Positions 44,252 through 52,107 of a stretch of DNA of 64,000 bases are shown in pieces. The number at the start of each line of letters is the position of its first letter. Positions within the stretch are counted from its first letter, which is position 1. Position numbers and translations under genes: made by a program. The DNA comes from Bacillus piscicola. GTDB lineage: Bacteria; Bacillota; Bacilli; Bacillales; Marinococcaceae. The notes under the pieces were generated by a model. It saw only the letters and a list, made by a program, of their open reading frames with translations. It was not told the origin of the DNA and ran no database searches. The stretch spans positions 56,457 to 120,456 of the forward strand of contig NZ_JAJJJF010000010.1 in assembly GCF_022458745.1 (NCBI RefSeq), written 5' to 3'.

Positions 44252-44845
44252 TTATCTGGCAAAAACGTGGTTGCCAATGACTGTAGTAGTTTCTCTTGTT
44301 GCGATCCAATGATTGGTTGCTTTATCTGGATTGTAGAAAAAGAGTGATCCGTATCCTTGGCCTTCAAAAGTAAGTGCTTCTTTTACCGCCCTTTTTGATT
44401 CTGCGTCTGCCGGCTTGTTAATAGTGCCATTTCCAACCGGACTGAAAGAAGGATATCCGGTTGGAGACACTTCGTAAATAACGCCTTTGATCGTATTAGG
44501 AAAATCAGGACTTGGCACGCGGTTCAAGACAACTGTAGCAACGGCAACTTTTCCTGCGTATGGTTCTCCTTTTGCTTCGGCACTTACGAGGCGGGCAAGT
44601 AGTTCTTCTTCCTCTGCTGTAATACCCCCTGGAACCTTTATTTTCTCTCCTGGGTTGACGTTTGCAGAGCTTTTTCCATTTGCTTTCTTCAGCTCAAGGA
44701 CGGAAACACCGTAATCCATACCGATTGACCAAAGAGAATCTCCGCTCTTTGCTGTATGAAGGGTAGCAGCCTCGGCTGCCGAATGTATAGTAAAGAGACT
44801 GACGCATAGTAAACCTATCACTTTCCACTTTTTAAACAAGTTCAT
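44252..44845 (-). CDS. LysM plus SleB-type cell wall hydrolase (YkvT-like)
   Basis: This secreted protein of about 197 residues has a signal peptide (about residues 1-27), a LysM domain (HTAKSGDSLWSIGMDYGVSVLELKKAN ... GEKIKVP, about 29-72) and a Hydrolase_2 domain (LLARLVSAEAKGEPYAGKVAVATVVLNRV, with the catalytic Glu; FSPVGNGTINKPA; FYNPDKATNHWIA) as in spore cortex-lytic enzyme SleB and YkvT. It probably cuts peptidoglycan, in germination or mother-cell wall remodelling. ATG 44845 is chosen because AGGAGGT lies just upstream; the longer start at 44869 does not have this. Confidence 0.92.
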   Translation of the reverse strand: MNLFKKWKVIGLLCVSLFTIHSAAEAATLHTAKSGDSLWSIGMDYGVSVLELKKANGKSSANVNPGEKIKVPGGITAEEEELLARLVSAEAKGEPYAGKVAVATVVLNRVPSPDFPNTIKGVIYEVSPTGYPSFSPVGNGTINKPADAESKRAVKEALTFEGQGYGSLFFYNPDKATNHWIATRETTTVIGNHVFAR

Positions 44846-45050
44846 AACCTCCTGGAATTGTTTTTGCAAAATAGCTACCGTAAGAATAGCAACTACCGAT
44901 GGCTATTTCTCTAGGAAAACAATACCACCGCGAAAAGAGGCGTATAAAAGCATGGACGGATAGGTACTATACCGCATTTTTTAAAATTAGATGACGAATA
45001 TGACGTGTTGTAATATTTCCGAAAGTTAACCTTTTTTTATAGATACTTCC

Positions 45051-45088
45051 AAAAAAAAACGGACAGTGATAGACGCTCACTGTCCGTT
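45051..45088 (-). terminator. Terminator of the GerMN lipoprotein gene
   Basis: ACGGACAGTGA (45059-45069) pairs perfectly with TCACTGTCCGT (45077-45087); on the minus strand nine T follow. Confidence 0.9.
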
Positions 45089-45103
45089 TTCTATTGTCAC
45101 CCT

Positions 45104-45799
45104 TTATTCGACTGTTTCATATTCACTTGGATCGTTTGCAGGGAATGGTTCGTCGGCATCCATGTGGCCGAATAAAGTGGACTGCTCTTCGCCATCAACG
45201 AGAATTCTTGTTTGCTCATAGCCGAACTGTTGCATAATCAGCGCAATTTGTTCGGTCATGAACAATTCGCCGGTAGAGCCGAGGTTGGTGTCTAGAAGTT
45301 CCTTGGAAAAGGAAACGACTGCGGTGTCATCCTCCCCTTCAACGGATTGTACTTCAATTGGTTCGGGGAAGAAGGTTACTAATTTATCATGTTTCGGCCC
45401 GGCAACCCAGGCTTCTAGAGCTGCCTTTGGAAGTTCCTCTTCACTTGCAACTGTTACTTCCTGTTCCTCTTTATACGTCTCCAGCAGCTGGTCGTCCGGG
45501 AAGTAGAGTGTGACTGTTTCGCTCACCTCTCCTTCTTGATCATCAGATGCAGCTTCTTCACTCATTTCGGCGTCAGAGGAAGTTTCTTCACTGGATGATT
45601 CCTCTTCTGTAGCAGCATCTTCCTCAGCAGTGTTGTCCTCAGCCGGTTCCGCTTCTTCTTCCTCGACTGCTTGTTCGTTGTTTGTTTCATTCCCAGCTGC
45701 AGCATTGCTGGCGTCTTCCGTATTATCCCCGCCTTGTCCGCAGGCTGTTAATAACCCGATGCTGAGCATCAACGCAATTAATCCATATACATGCTTCAT
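45104..45799 (-). CDS. GerMN-domain lipoprotein
   Basis: This 231-residue lipoprotein has a signal peptide with lipobox LTAC (Cys20). A long Glu/Ala/Asp/Ser-rich acidic linker (about 24-92) and a single GerMN domain (ETVTLYFPDDQLLETYKEEQEV ... LPKAALEAWVAGP ... VVSFSKELLDTN ... ILVDGEE) follow. GerM of B. subtilis has two such domains and acts in sporulation and cortex synthesis; single-domain versions occur in several Bacillaceae lipoproteins. The acidic linker is the kind of composition seen in surface proteins of salt-loving bacteria. It is transcribed alone. Confidence 0.88.
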   Translation of the reverse strand: MKHVYGLIALMLSIGLLTACGQGGDNTEDASNAAAGNETNNEQAVEEEEAEPAEDNTAEEDAATEEESSSEETSSDAEMSEEAASDDQEGEVSETVTLYFPDDQLLETYKEEQEVTVASEEELPKAALEAWVAGPKHDKLVTFFPEPIEVQSVEGEDDTAVVSFSKELLDTNLGSTGELFMTEQIALIMQQFGYEQTRILVDGEEQSTLFGHMDADEPFPANDPSEYETVE

Positions 45800-45932
45800 T
45801 GTATCCCCTCACTTTTCTATGATGCTGGTTCCTTGCTATTTCTTAGACGTGCTACGATAAGAAACAGTTACAGAAAGTGTAGAAAAAACAGGAAAAGAAG
45901 TCAAAAGGCTTTTCTCCTGTACCTTAACTAGG

Positions 45933-46991
45933 TTATTTTTCCTGGTTGTCCGTTTCGTGAAGATGCAGGTGTTCTAACTCCTCCAATTCATCGTTTATGT
46001 ACAAAATCGTAAACAAAAGGATGACATCATCAGAAAAACGGTGGTGATGACTGATGGCAGCTGGGTGAGATGCACTCTCGCGCTTCTGCCAAAATTGGTC
46101 GTCGATTTTTTCAATTACGTCCCAGTGTTCTTCCGGGATACGGTGATCCGGGTCTGCAAGAATGAAGGCGATCGATTGTACGGCTTCTTTGACTAAACCT
46201 TCTTCTCTTGGTGTGAAAGTATCCGCATTTGGTTTCATGGTAAACAGTTGATGAAGGTGGTAGATAATCCGCTCAAGAATGTGAAGTTGGCGTTGTTCAA
46301 AAGTGAAAAAGCGTTTTTCTTTGGAACTGCGGCGGTGGTAGCGCAGTTCGTCTTTCTGGTAGTACGATAACTGAATCGAACGTTCCATCTCTTTTTCCAG
46401 CTTCTTGTACTGTTGTTCACCCGTTTTGATATCCGCATCTTCATAAAGAAAAGCTTGCATTCGTATGCGAAAAACTTCAGCCACTTCTTTAAAGAGGCGT
46501 TCGTTGCGCGCGGCGATTAAATGGGAAAAGTGCGGCGGCAAAATAATAAAATTCACAAGCGTTGAAACAGACAGCCCGATTGTCGTCGTCCCAACTCGTT
46601 CGAGAAACGAATAGAAAAGATGACCTTCGGAAACGGGAATCATTGCTACTGCCGTCAAGGTTGCAACTAGTGTGCCGTCCGTCAATTTTAGTCTCGTACA
46701 AATATAAATGGTTGACAAAGCCGAAAGCGTGTAAGTAAGTGGGCTGATGTCGAAGAAGTACGTGAACCCCATTGCGAGAGCTGCTCCGATAATAGATGCC
46801 GGCAGCCGCTGTACACCTTTGCGAATGGATGCCGCAGCCGTTGGTTCTAGCGTCACAATCGCTGTAATGACCGCAAAGGCTTCCAGCATTCCGAATAACC
46901 GGCAGATGAGCGCTGTCAGAAAGACTGCGATGCCTGTCTTTAAAATACGGCCACCAACAACACGTACTTTCCATTTTTTTTTCGTATCCAT
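45933..46991 (-). CDS. FUSC / aromatic acid exporter family (DUF939) membrane protein
   Basis: This protein of about 352 residues has an N-terminal half with about five helices (RILKTGIAVFLTALICRLF, AVITAIVTLEPTAAASIRKGVQRLPASIIGA, LTDGTLVATLTAVAMIPV) and a C-terminal cytosolic helical domain, the layout of the ArAE_1/FUSC family. Members are suspected exporters of aromatic acids; function here is unknown. The start at 46991 (MDTKKKW) is inferred from family length; the frame extends upstream to GTG 47075 without a better ribosome binding site. A His-rich C-terminal tail (near HHHRF and LHLHE) is present. Confidence 0.85.
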   Translation of the reverse strand: MDTKKKWKVRVVGGRILKTGIAVFLTALICRLFGMLEAFAVITAIVTLEPTAAASIRKGVQRLPASIIGAALAMGFTYFFDISPLTYTLSALSTIYICTRLKLTDGTLVATLTAVAMIPVSEGHLFYSFLERVGTTTIGLSVSTLVNFIILPPHFSHLIAARNERLFKEVAEVFRIRMQAFLYEDADIKTGEQQYKKLEKEMERSIQLSYYQKDELRYHRRSSKEKRFFTFEQRQLHILERIIYHLHQLFTMKPNADTFTPREEGLVKEAVQSIAFILADPDHRIPEEHWDVIEKIDDQFWQKRESASHPAAISHHHRFSDDVILLFTILYINDELEELEHLHLHETDNQEK

Positions 46992-47164
46992 GTGAAAAAC
47001 CTGCCTAGTTCCGAACGTAATAACCCGTACTTCCTCCATTCTACCATATTTTCCAAATATTAACCGAACGGACACAGGTAATTATAAAACTCATCAAACT
47101 TTCCATTCTTTTTCGGTGCGTAAACATGATATAATCACCAATGAATTAGGTGGCAGGTGATTAC

Positions 47165-47260
47165 ATGAAAAAAATGTCAAACAAAGCTTTACTTGCATTT
47201 GTTATTACGCTGGTAGCATTATACGGCATCTTGTACTGGGTGTTTGCGATTTTCGTATAA
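47165..47260 (+). CDS. 31-residue single-span membrane protein
   Basis: ATG 47165 to TAA 47258 encodes a 31-residue peptide (MKKMSNKALLAFVITL, then VALYGILYWVFAIFV) with a short basic N-terminus and one hydrophobic helix. AGGTGGCAGGTG lies upstream as a possible ribosome binding site and a perfect terminator follows right after it, giving it the look of a real transcription unit. I recognise no family. A promoter-like TATAAT is at about 47130. Confidence 0.6.
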   Translation: MKKMSNKALLAFVITLVALYGILYWVFAIFV

Positions 47261-47264
47261 GTTC

Positions 47265-47306
47265 TGAAAAGCTCATGGTCTACGGACACAGGAGCTTTTC
47301 TTTTTA
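47265..47306 (+). terminator. Terminator after the 31-residue gene
   Basis: GAAAAGCTC (47266-47274) pairs perfectly with GAGCTTTTC (47292-47300) and is followed by TTTTT. Confidence 0.85.
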
Positions 47307-47312
47307 GGTATT

Positions 47313-47339
47313 TGTAACGCAGCGGGGGGAAGCGACGAC
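47313..47339 (+). promoter_or_regulatory. ECF (SigX-type) promoter of sigX
   Basis: TGTAAC (47313-47318), exactly 17 bases, then CGAC (47336-47339) is a perfect match to the SigX consensus known from B. subtilis. It is 23 bases before the sigX start, so sigX-rsiX is autoregulated. Confidence 0.8.
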
Positions 47340-47361
47340 TTATAGATAGGGAGTGTTCTTC

Positions 47362-47901
47362 GTGAAAGATGAATTCACAAGGTTATATGAGACGTATCAC
47401 CACTCTCTTTTTCGATATATCTTCTATATGGTCCGTGATAAAGAAGCGGCAGAAGAGTTAGTGCAAGACGTATACATAAAGGTTTTACAATCTCATTCTT
47501 CTTTTAAAGGTGACAGCAGTGAGAAGACATGGCTCTATTCTGTCGCACGGCACACAGCTATTGATTGGGTTAGAATGCAAAATCGAAAAAAAAGAAAATG
47601 GTTCGGCTTACTCGGGCCGCTATCGCAAGAAGAGGTAGAAGATCCGGCTCCACTTCCAGATGAAATTATTTCGGCAAGAGATGATATTAGGGAAGTGTAT
47701 AGAGCGATGGAAGACTGTACACCGGATCAGCGTCACGTGTTAATCCTTCGCTACATGGAGTCGCTGACGGTGAAAGAGACCGCTTCTACATTAGGATGGT
47801 CGGAAAGCAAAGTGAAAACGACCCAGCACCGTGCCCTAAAAAAGCTTCGCGATCTTATGCGGGAGAACGGAGAAGACAGCGAGAGGAGGGTGAACGGATG
47901 A
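47362..47901 (+). CDS. sigX: ECF RNA polymerase sigma factor SigX
   Basis: This 179-residue ECF sigma factor has region 2 (FTRLYETYHHSLFRYIFYMVRDKEAAEELVQDVYIKVLQ ... SSEKTWLYSVARHTAIDWVRMQ) and region 4 (CTPDQRHVLILRYMESLTVKETASTLGWSESKVKTTQHRALKKLR). The KTWLYSVARHTAIDW and SESKVKTTQHR parts are close to B. subtilis SigX, which controls envelope charge and antimicrobial-peptide resistance. GTG 47362 is preferred because TAGGGA directly abuts GTG 47353. The stop overlaps the rsiX start (ATGA), so the two are translationally coupled. Confidence 0.93.
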   Translation: MKDEFTRLYETYHHSLFRYIFYMVRDKEAAEELVQDVYIKVLQSHSSFKGDSSEKTWLYSVARHTAIDWVRMQNRKKRKWFGLLGPLSQEEVEDPAPLPDEIISARDDIREVYRAMEDCTPDQRHVLILRYMESLTVKETASTLGWSESKVKTTQHRALKKLRDLMRENGEDSERRVNG

Positions 47902-49226
47902 AGCACAGAGATTTCGAAAATGACAAGGTAGAGAAGATGCTCGGACAGATGCCATTGATTAAGGATGAGCGGACCAAGGAAGAAATTTTTCGCAATATTG
48001 ATGGAATTGCTGTGGAAAAGACGAGGCGGAGACAGAAACGGGCATATCCTGCTTTTTTAGGTGCAGCTGCCATCCTACTCCTGCTGGTGTTCCTGCCTCC
48101 CTTGATGAGCGGAACGAATGAATCGGCCGGTGATGTGCCAAAAAGTGCTGAAGTGAGGGGAGACGCAAGGATCCAAAGGGAAGAGCACAGCGAAGACGCG
48201 GCAAAAACAGTCCCTGATCAGAAGGAACGTGAAGCAGGGGAGGATAATCAGAAAGCAACAGATTGCAATCAGAAAGAAGAGGGTCTGGTAACAGGCGGGT
48301 CGCAGAAGGAAACGACAGAGAAAGCAAGAGAAGAATCGCGTGCAGTGAGCAGTAACAGCTTACCCGCTTCTGTATATGCTCCGGCAGTATCAACAGCTGA
48401 CGTAGCAGACGATCAAAAGCCGGTTACAATACCGCTGCTTGCAAAGGATTCATCTATTATCGTACCGGTGACGTTTCTCGTTAGTGGACAGGAGGACTTG
48501 TTTGAAACATACTCCTCTCTGATAGAAGAGTATTCCGGAAAAGAAGCAGGGCTTGAGACTTCCCCGCTGCAGGACATTCACTTGGAGGAGGTAGGTAACG
48601 CTGAGACGCCGGCCACCAACGTTAAAGAGCTGTCATCTGAAGAAAACGGTGATCTGATTATCCGCAGTTTGGAAGAGAGTATACCTTTTATAAATGAAAA
48701 GAATGTATCGGTCCGATATGACGGCGAAACTGGGGCCCTTGGTGACTATGGGTTACTGGACCACTATGAAATCAAACGGGAGAACCGCGGCTATTACGTA
48801 TACACAAGCCCCGCAGGAATATCTTTCCTTGTAAGCAGCAATGCGGCCGCGCTTCCGGTACGAGATGAAAGTGGTGCTCTCTATTCGTTTAGCAAGACAC
48901 TCAAGCAGATGACGGCAGTGAGATCAGAGGAAGTAGAACCGCCCATTCCGGAAACAGTTCATGTGGAGAGGGCGGAGCGGAATGGTTCTGAGGCACAGGT
49001 CGTGTTTTCGAACGACAGTCGTCTGCCAGAATCCTGGAACGGCAACATTATGGTAGAAGCCATTCTGTTGGCGGCAGCCGATTTTGGGATTGAACAAGTG
49101 GAATTTTCCGGAGGCAAGATTGAAAAAATAGACGGATATGAGGCGGGGAAGTCGATTTCAGTGCCGCTTGCCCCCAATAAAATGCCTCCTGTCAGAATGG
49201 CAGGAGGCGGGAGAGAATACCGATAA
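47898..49226 (+). CDS. rsiX: Anti-sigma-X factor RsiX
   Basis: This 442-residue protein has a cytosolic N-terminal sigma-binding segment (VEKMLGQMPLIKDERTKEEIFRNI), one membrane helix at about residues 54-71 (AFLGAAAILLLLVFLPP), a Lys/Glu/Gln-rich linker (about 75-155) and an extracytoplasmic C-terminal part. It is larger than B. subtilis RsiX (about 368), mainly by the linker. It holds SigX at the membrane until an envelope signal. ATG 47898 overlaps the sigX stop. Its 3' end overlaps the convergent rhomboid gene by 35 bases. Confidence 0.9.
   Translation: MKHRDFENDKVEKMLGQMPLIKDERTKEEIFRNIDGIAVEKTRRRQKRAYPAFLGAAAILLLLVFLPPLMSGTNESAGDVPKSAEVRGDARIQREEHSEDAAKTVPDQKEREAGEDNQKATDCNQKEEGLVTGGSQKETTEKAREESRAVSSNSLPASVYAPAVSTADVADDQKPVTIPLLAKDSSIIVPVTFLVSGQEDLFETYSSLIEEYSGKEAGLETSPLQDIHLEEVGNAETPATNVKELSSEENGDLIIRSLEESIPFINEKNVSVRYDGETGALGDYGLLDHYEIKRENRGYYVYTSPAGISFLVSSNAAALPVRDESGALYSFSKTLKQMTAVRSEEVEPPIPETVHVERAERNGSEAQVVFSNDSRLPESWNGNIMVEAILLAAADFGIEQVEFSGGKIEKIDGYEAGKSISVPLAPNKMPPVRMAGGGREYR
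49184..49210 (-). terminator. Hairpin terminating the rhomboid gene inside rsiX
   Basis: GCCTCCTG pairs perfectly with CAGGAGGC across a nine-base loop. On the minus strand ATTTTATT follows, so it can end rhomboid transcripts; it lies in the coding end of rsiX. Confidence 0.55.
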
Positions 49227-49962
49227 TAACGAGTAAAAGAAATGCCCAGCCGATTAAGCGAAGGACCCGTTGTGAAGACAGATAACGCCGTTTTTTCCAG
49301 CGGTTCGGGTCAAAGGAAACACCCCTGTCTCTTGCCGGAGCAGTAATATGGAACGGGACAGCGTTTTTTACAAACAAAGGTGCGAGGAGAGCGCCTGAAA
49401 TAAGGCCGAAGATGTGAGCAGAAATGTTAATCCCCGGGTTTAAAAATGTCATCACTACTCCTAAAATAAGAATGACAGTAATGATCTGGGCATTCGCAGC
49501 ATCGATTAAATCTTTTCGAAAAACAATCATATACAAATAGACGCCAAACAATCCGAAAATAGCACCAGAAGCACCTAAGTGCGTATAGTAAGGCCCTGTC
49601 AGTAAAAAGGTGGCGATGTTAGCAAGTACACCTGTACCGGCATATATGATGATAAATTTCACTTTGCCGAGCATTCTTTCAAGGGCCGGCCCAAACAAAA
49701 TTAATGAAAAAGAGTTGAAAAGAACATGCGCAGCACCGATGTGCAGGAAAATCGGTGTAAGAAGCCGCCAATACTGACCATGCGCCACTGCGTTGTTATT
49801 GCCAATACCTGCTTCGAGAAGGAAGCTGCCGAAGGGAACGAGCCCTCCGCTCCACCTTGATAAATTGATCCATAGAAAAAGAACAAGATGGATGAACACG
49901 AGCGTGGTGATGATCGGATAATTTTTTCTGAAAGAATAAAACGTTTCATTTCGTATAAACAT
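49192..49962 (-). CDS. Rhomboid-family intramembrane serine protease
   Basis: This 256-residue protein has six predicted helices and the rhomboid fold. The catalytic Ser is in HLGASGAIFGLFGVYLY and the catalytic His in NISAHIFGLISGALLAP; WRLLTPIFLHIGAAHVLFNSFSLILFG is the conserved loop/helix region. It resembles B. subtilis YdcA. Rhomboids cut transmembrane substrates; the substrate is unknown. The neighbour RsiX is a single-span anti-sigma factor, which makes regulated proteolysis thinkable but untested. It is convergent with rsiX, with overlapping ends. Confidence 0.92.
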   Translation of the reverse strand: MFIRNETFYSFRKNYPIITTLVFIHLVLFLWINLSRWSGGLVPFGSFLLEAGIGNNNAVAHGQYWRLLTPIFLHIGAAHVLFNSFSLILFGPALERMLGKVKFIIIYAGTGVLANIATFLLTGPYYTHLGASGAIFGLFGVYLYMIVFRKDLIDAANAQIITVILILGVVMTFLNPGINISAHIFGLISGALLAPLFVKNAVPFHITAPARDRGVSFDPNRWKKRRYLSSQRVLRLIGWAFLLLVIIGILSRLLPF

Positions 49963-50086
49963 GATTCATCTCCTCAAGGGATGCTTGCTCACTTCGAAAG
50001 CATAGATTGCGATGGTTTTCTTCATAGTAGCATATGAGAAAAGTAGAAGGCTAATGCCAACTGCTAAGAGATAGGGGTAATCAAGG

Positions 50087-50467
50087 ATGATTTACGGTGT
50101 TGGACTCGACATTATTGAACTGGCGCGGATTGAACGACTGCTTCTGAAAAGTGACCGTTTTGAAAAACGAATTCTCACAGATGAGGAGCGCGAACGTCTT
50201 CGCGCTTATTCAGGAAGAAGAAAGGTGGAGTTTGCGGCTGGCCGGTTTGCGGCAAAAGAAGCATTTGTGAAGGCGGCTGGTACCGGAATTTCAGGTACAT
50301 ATGGTTTTCAAGATATAAACATTTCAAATAATTCGGCAGGAAAACCGTGTCTTACTTTCCCGGATGCTGCTGGGATGCGGGCACACGTTTCTATTACACA
50401 CTCTAAAGAATATGCGGCAGCTCAAGTGATTTTAGAAAAAGTCGAGCTCAGTGCTAGTGATTTCTAA
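50087..50467 (+). CDS. acpS: Holo-[acyl-carrier-protein] synthase AcpS
   Basis: This 126-residue enzyme transfers 4'-phosphopantetheine from CoA to ACP. The metal-binding Asp8 is in GVGLDIIELARIERL, and AAGRFAAKEAFVKAAGTGI carries the catalytic Glu and Lys; VSITHSKEYAAAQVIL closes the fold. The length is standard. It starts the conserved Bacillus acpS-nnr-ydcC-alr block. Type II pantothenate kinase for the CoA it needs is at 17.4 kb. Confidence 0.96.
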   Translation: MIYGVGLDIIELARIERLLLKSDRFEKRILTDEERERLRAYSGRRKVEFAAGRFAAKEAFVKAAGTGISGTYGFQDINISNNSAGKPCLTFPDAAGMRAHVSITHSKEYAAAQVILEKVELSASDF

Positions 50468-50521
50468 CATATCTGGAAGGTTTGTCTCATAGAAATATAT
50501 TGCGGTTAGGAGGGGCCTGTC

Positions 50522-52060
50522 ATGCAAGTGGTTACCGGTGAAGAAATGCGAGAAATGGACCGCTATACGATGGACGTCTTAGGGATGAATGAAGAGGTGT
50601 TAATGGAGAATGCCGGCCGCGCTGCTGCTCACGAGCTCGAGAAGCTGTACCCGGCGCTTTCTGAAAGGAAGATAGCTGTACTGGCTGGCAAAGGCAGTAA
50701 TGGCGGTGACGGATTTGTAATTGCACGTACCTTGCTGGAAAAGGGAATGGATGTACATGTGTGGCTGCTGGAAGAAGAAGAAAAGGTACAAGGAGCAGCC
50801 CGCTATCACTTTCATTTGTACGAGGCGTGTGGTTATGAGTGGAACTGTTTTTCGGACGGGGAGCTATTTCAAAACGGTGCGTATGACCTTTTTATCGATG
50901 CCATGCTCGGAACCGGGATTACTGGAGAGCTTCGCCCGCCTTACAGGAAGGCAGCCGAGGTAGTAAACAGCTCAGCAGGGGATGTTGTTGCTATTGACAT
51001 TCCAAGCGGGGTGCCTGCTGGTGAAGAAGAAGTGCCGTCGGTAACGGTGAATGCGGATGTAACGATTGCTATTCAATCACCGAAGTGCAGTGCCTATTTG
51101 TATCCGGCGAAGGAACATTACGGCCGTCTTACCGTCGTTGATATCGGGCTTCCACAAAAAGCCCGGCAACACGTGCCGGTAAAGCGGAGACTGTGGACCG
51201 ATGTAGAAGCCAGAAGCACACTCCCGAAGCGCGCAGCAGCATCTCATAAAGGGGATCACGGAAAAGGCCTGCTTATTGGAGGTTCATCCACCATGCCCGG
51301 TGCTGTATCGCTTTCCGCCTCAGCTTGTTTGTACAGTGGCTGTGGGCTTTTGACGACGGCGGCTCCAGACTCGGTCGTGCCGATGATCGCAGCACGTGTG
51401 CCGGAAACGATGTTTCTTCCGCTTCCTGATCAAGAAGGCATTCTCGGGCATGAAATAAGCAGGACGGATTTTCAACTGGAAGCCTTTGACGGTGTTGCAG
51501 CCGGGCCGGGGTTAGGAAGAACAGAAGAAGTGAAGACTCTCATCCGTCGATTGCTCAAGGAGGTACAAGTTCCCCTCTTGCTCGATGCGGACGCGCTTTA
51601 CTATTTGCCGGAATTAGAGTCGGAAATGAAAGAACGCCATGCACCGCTTCTGTTAACCCCGCATCCGGGAGAAATGGCAAGACTCGCGGGGCTTTCGGTT
51701 CAAAAAGTAAACCAGAACCGTTTTTCCCTTTCGAGACAGTTTGCCGAAGAATATGGCTGTTATCTTGTTTTAAAAGGGCCGAATACAATTGTAACGACCC
51801 CAGAAGGGATGCAGTTTATCAACACGACGGGCAATGAGGCGCTTGCAAGGGGCGGGACCGGAGATGTGTTAACCGGGATCGCACTCGGGATCTTTCTTCA
51901 AGGAGAAGACATTGCCGCTTCCTTGAGTAATGCTGTGTATCTTCACGGGTTGACGGCCGAAATAGCGGTTGAGCGGACAGCTGCATCCCACCCGCTTGCA
52001 GCCTCTGATTTCATTCACCTTTTACCACTTGCATTTCGTTCCATTATCTTGTCAGATTAA
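50522..52060 (+). CDS. nnr: Bifunctional NAD(P)HX epimerase / ADP-dependent dehydratase
   Basis: This 512-residue repair enzyme restores damaged NAD(P)H hydrates. The N-terminal epimerase (residues 1-210) has LMENAGRAAAHELEKL, VLAGKGSNGGDGFVIARTLL and DAMLGTGITGELR. The C-terminal dehydratase of ribokinase fold has GGSSTMPGAVSLSASACLYSG, VAAGPGLGRTEEVK, LLLDADALYYLP, LTPHPGEMARLAGL and ARGGTGDVLTGIALGIFLQG. Single-chain fusion is the usual bacterial form. The ribosome binding site is TTAGGAGGGG upstream of ATG 50522. Confidence 0.95.
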   Translation: MQVVTGEEMREMDRYTMDVLGMNEEVLMENAGRAAAHELEKLYPALSERKIAVLAGKGSNGGDGFVIARTLLEKGMDVHVWLLEEEEKVQGAARYHFHLYEACGYEWNCFSDGELFQNGAYDLFIDAMLGTGITGELRPPYRKAAEVVNSSAGDVVAIDIPSGVPAGEEEVPSVTVNADVTIAIQSPKCSAYLYPAKEHYGRLTVVDIGLPQKARQHVPVKRRLWTDVEARSTLPKRAAASHKGDHGKGLLIGGSSTMPGAVSLSASACLYSGCGLLTTAAPDSVVPMIAARVPETMFLPLPDQEGILGHEISRTDFQLEAFDGVAAGPGLGRTEEVKTLIRRLLKEVQVPLLLDADALYYLPELESEMKERHAPLLLTPHPGEMARLAGLSVQKVNQNRFSLSRQFAEEYGCYLVLKGPNTIVTTPEGMQFINTTGNEALARGGTGDVLTGIALGIFLQGEDIAASLSNAVYLHGLTAEIAVERTAASHPLAASDFIHLLPLAFRSIILSD

Positions 52061-52066
52061 GGTTCC

Positions 52067-52097
52067 CTCCTTTGTCGTTATCTTGCGGACAAAGGAG
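52067..52097 (+). promoter_or_regulatory. RBS-sequestering hairpin before ydcC
   Basis: CTCCTTTGTC (52067-52076) pairs perfectly over ten bases with GACAAAGGAG (52088-52097). The right arm contains the whole Shine-Dalgarno sequence AAAGGAG of the next gene (GTG 52108). The stem would block translation unless opened. Confidence 0.55.
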
Positions 52098-52107
52098 AAA
52101 TGATAAC

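Noticed and set aside
46235..46974. Minus-strand frames in the FUSC gene region
   Set aside because: They are alternate frames of a well-supported membrane protein gene.
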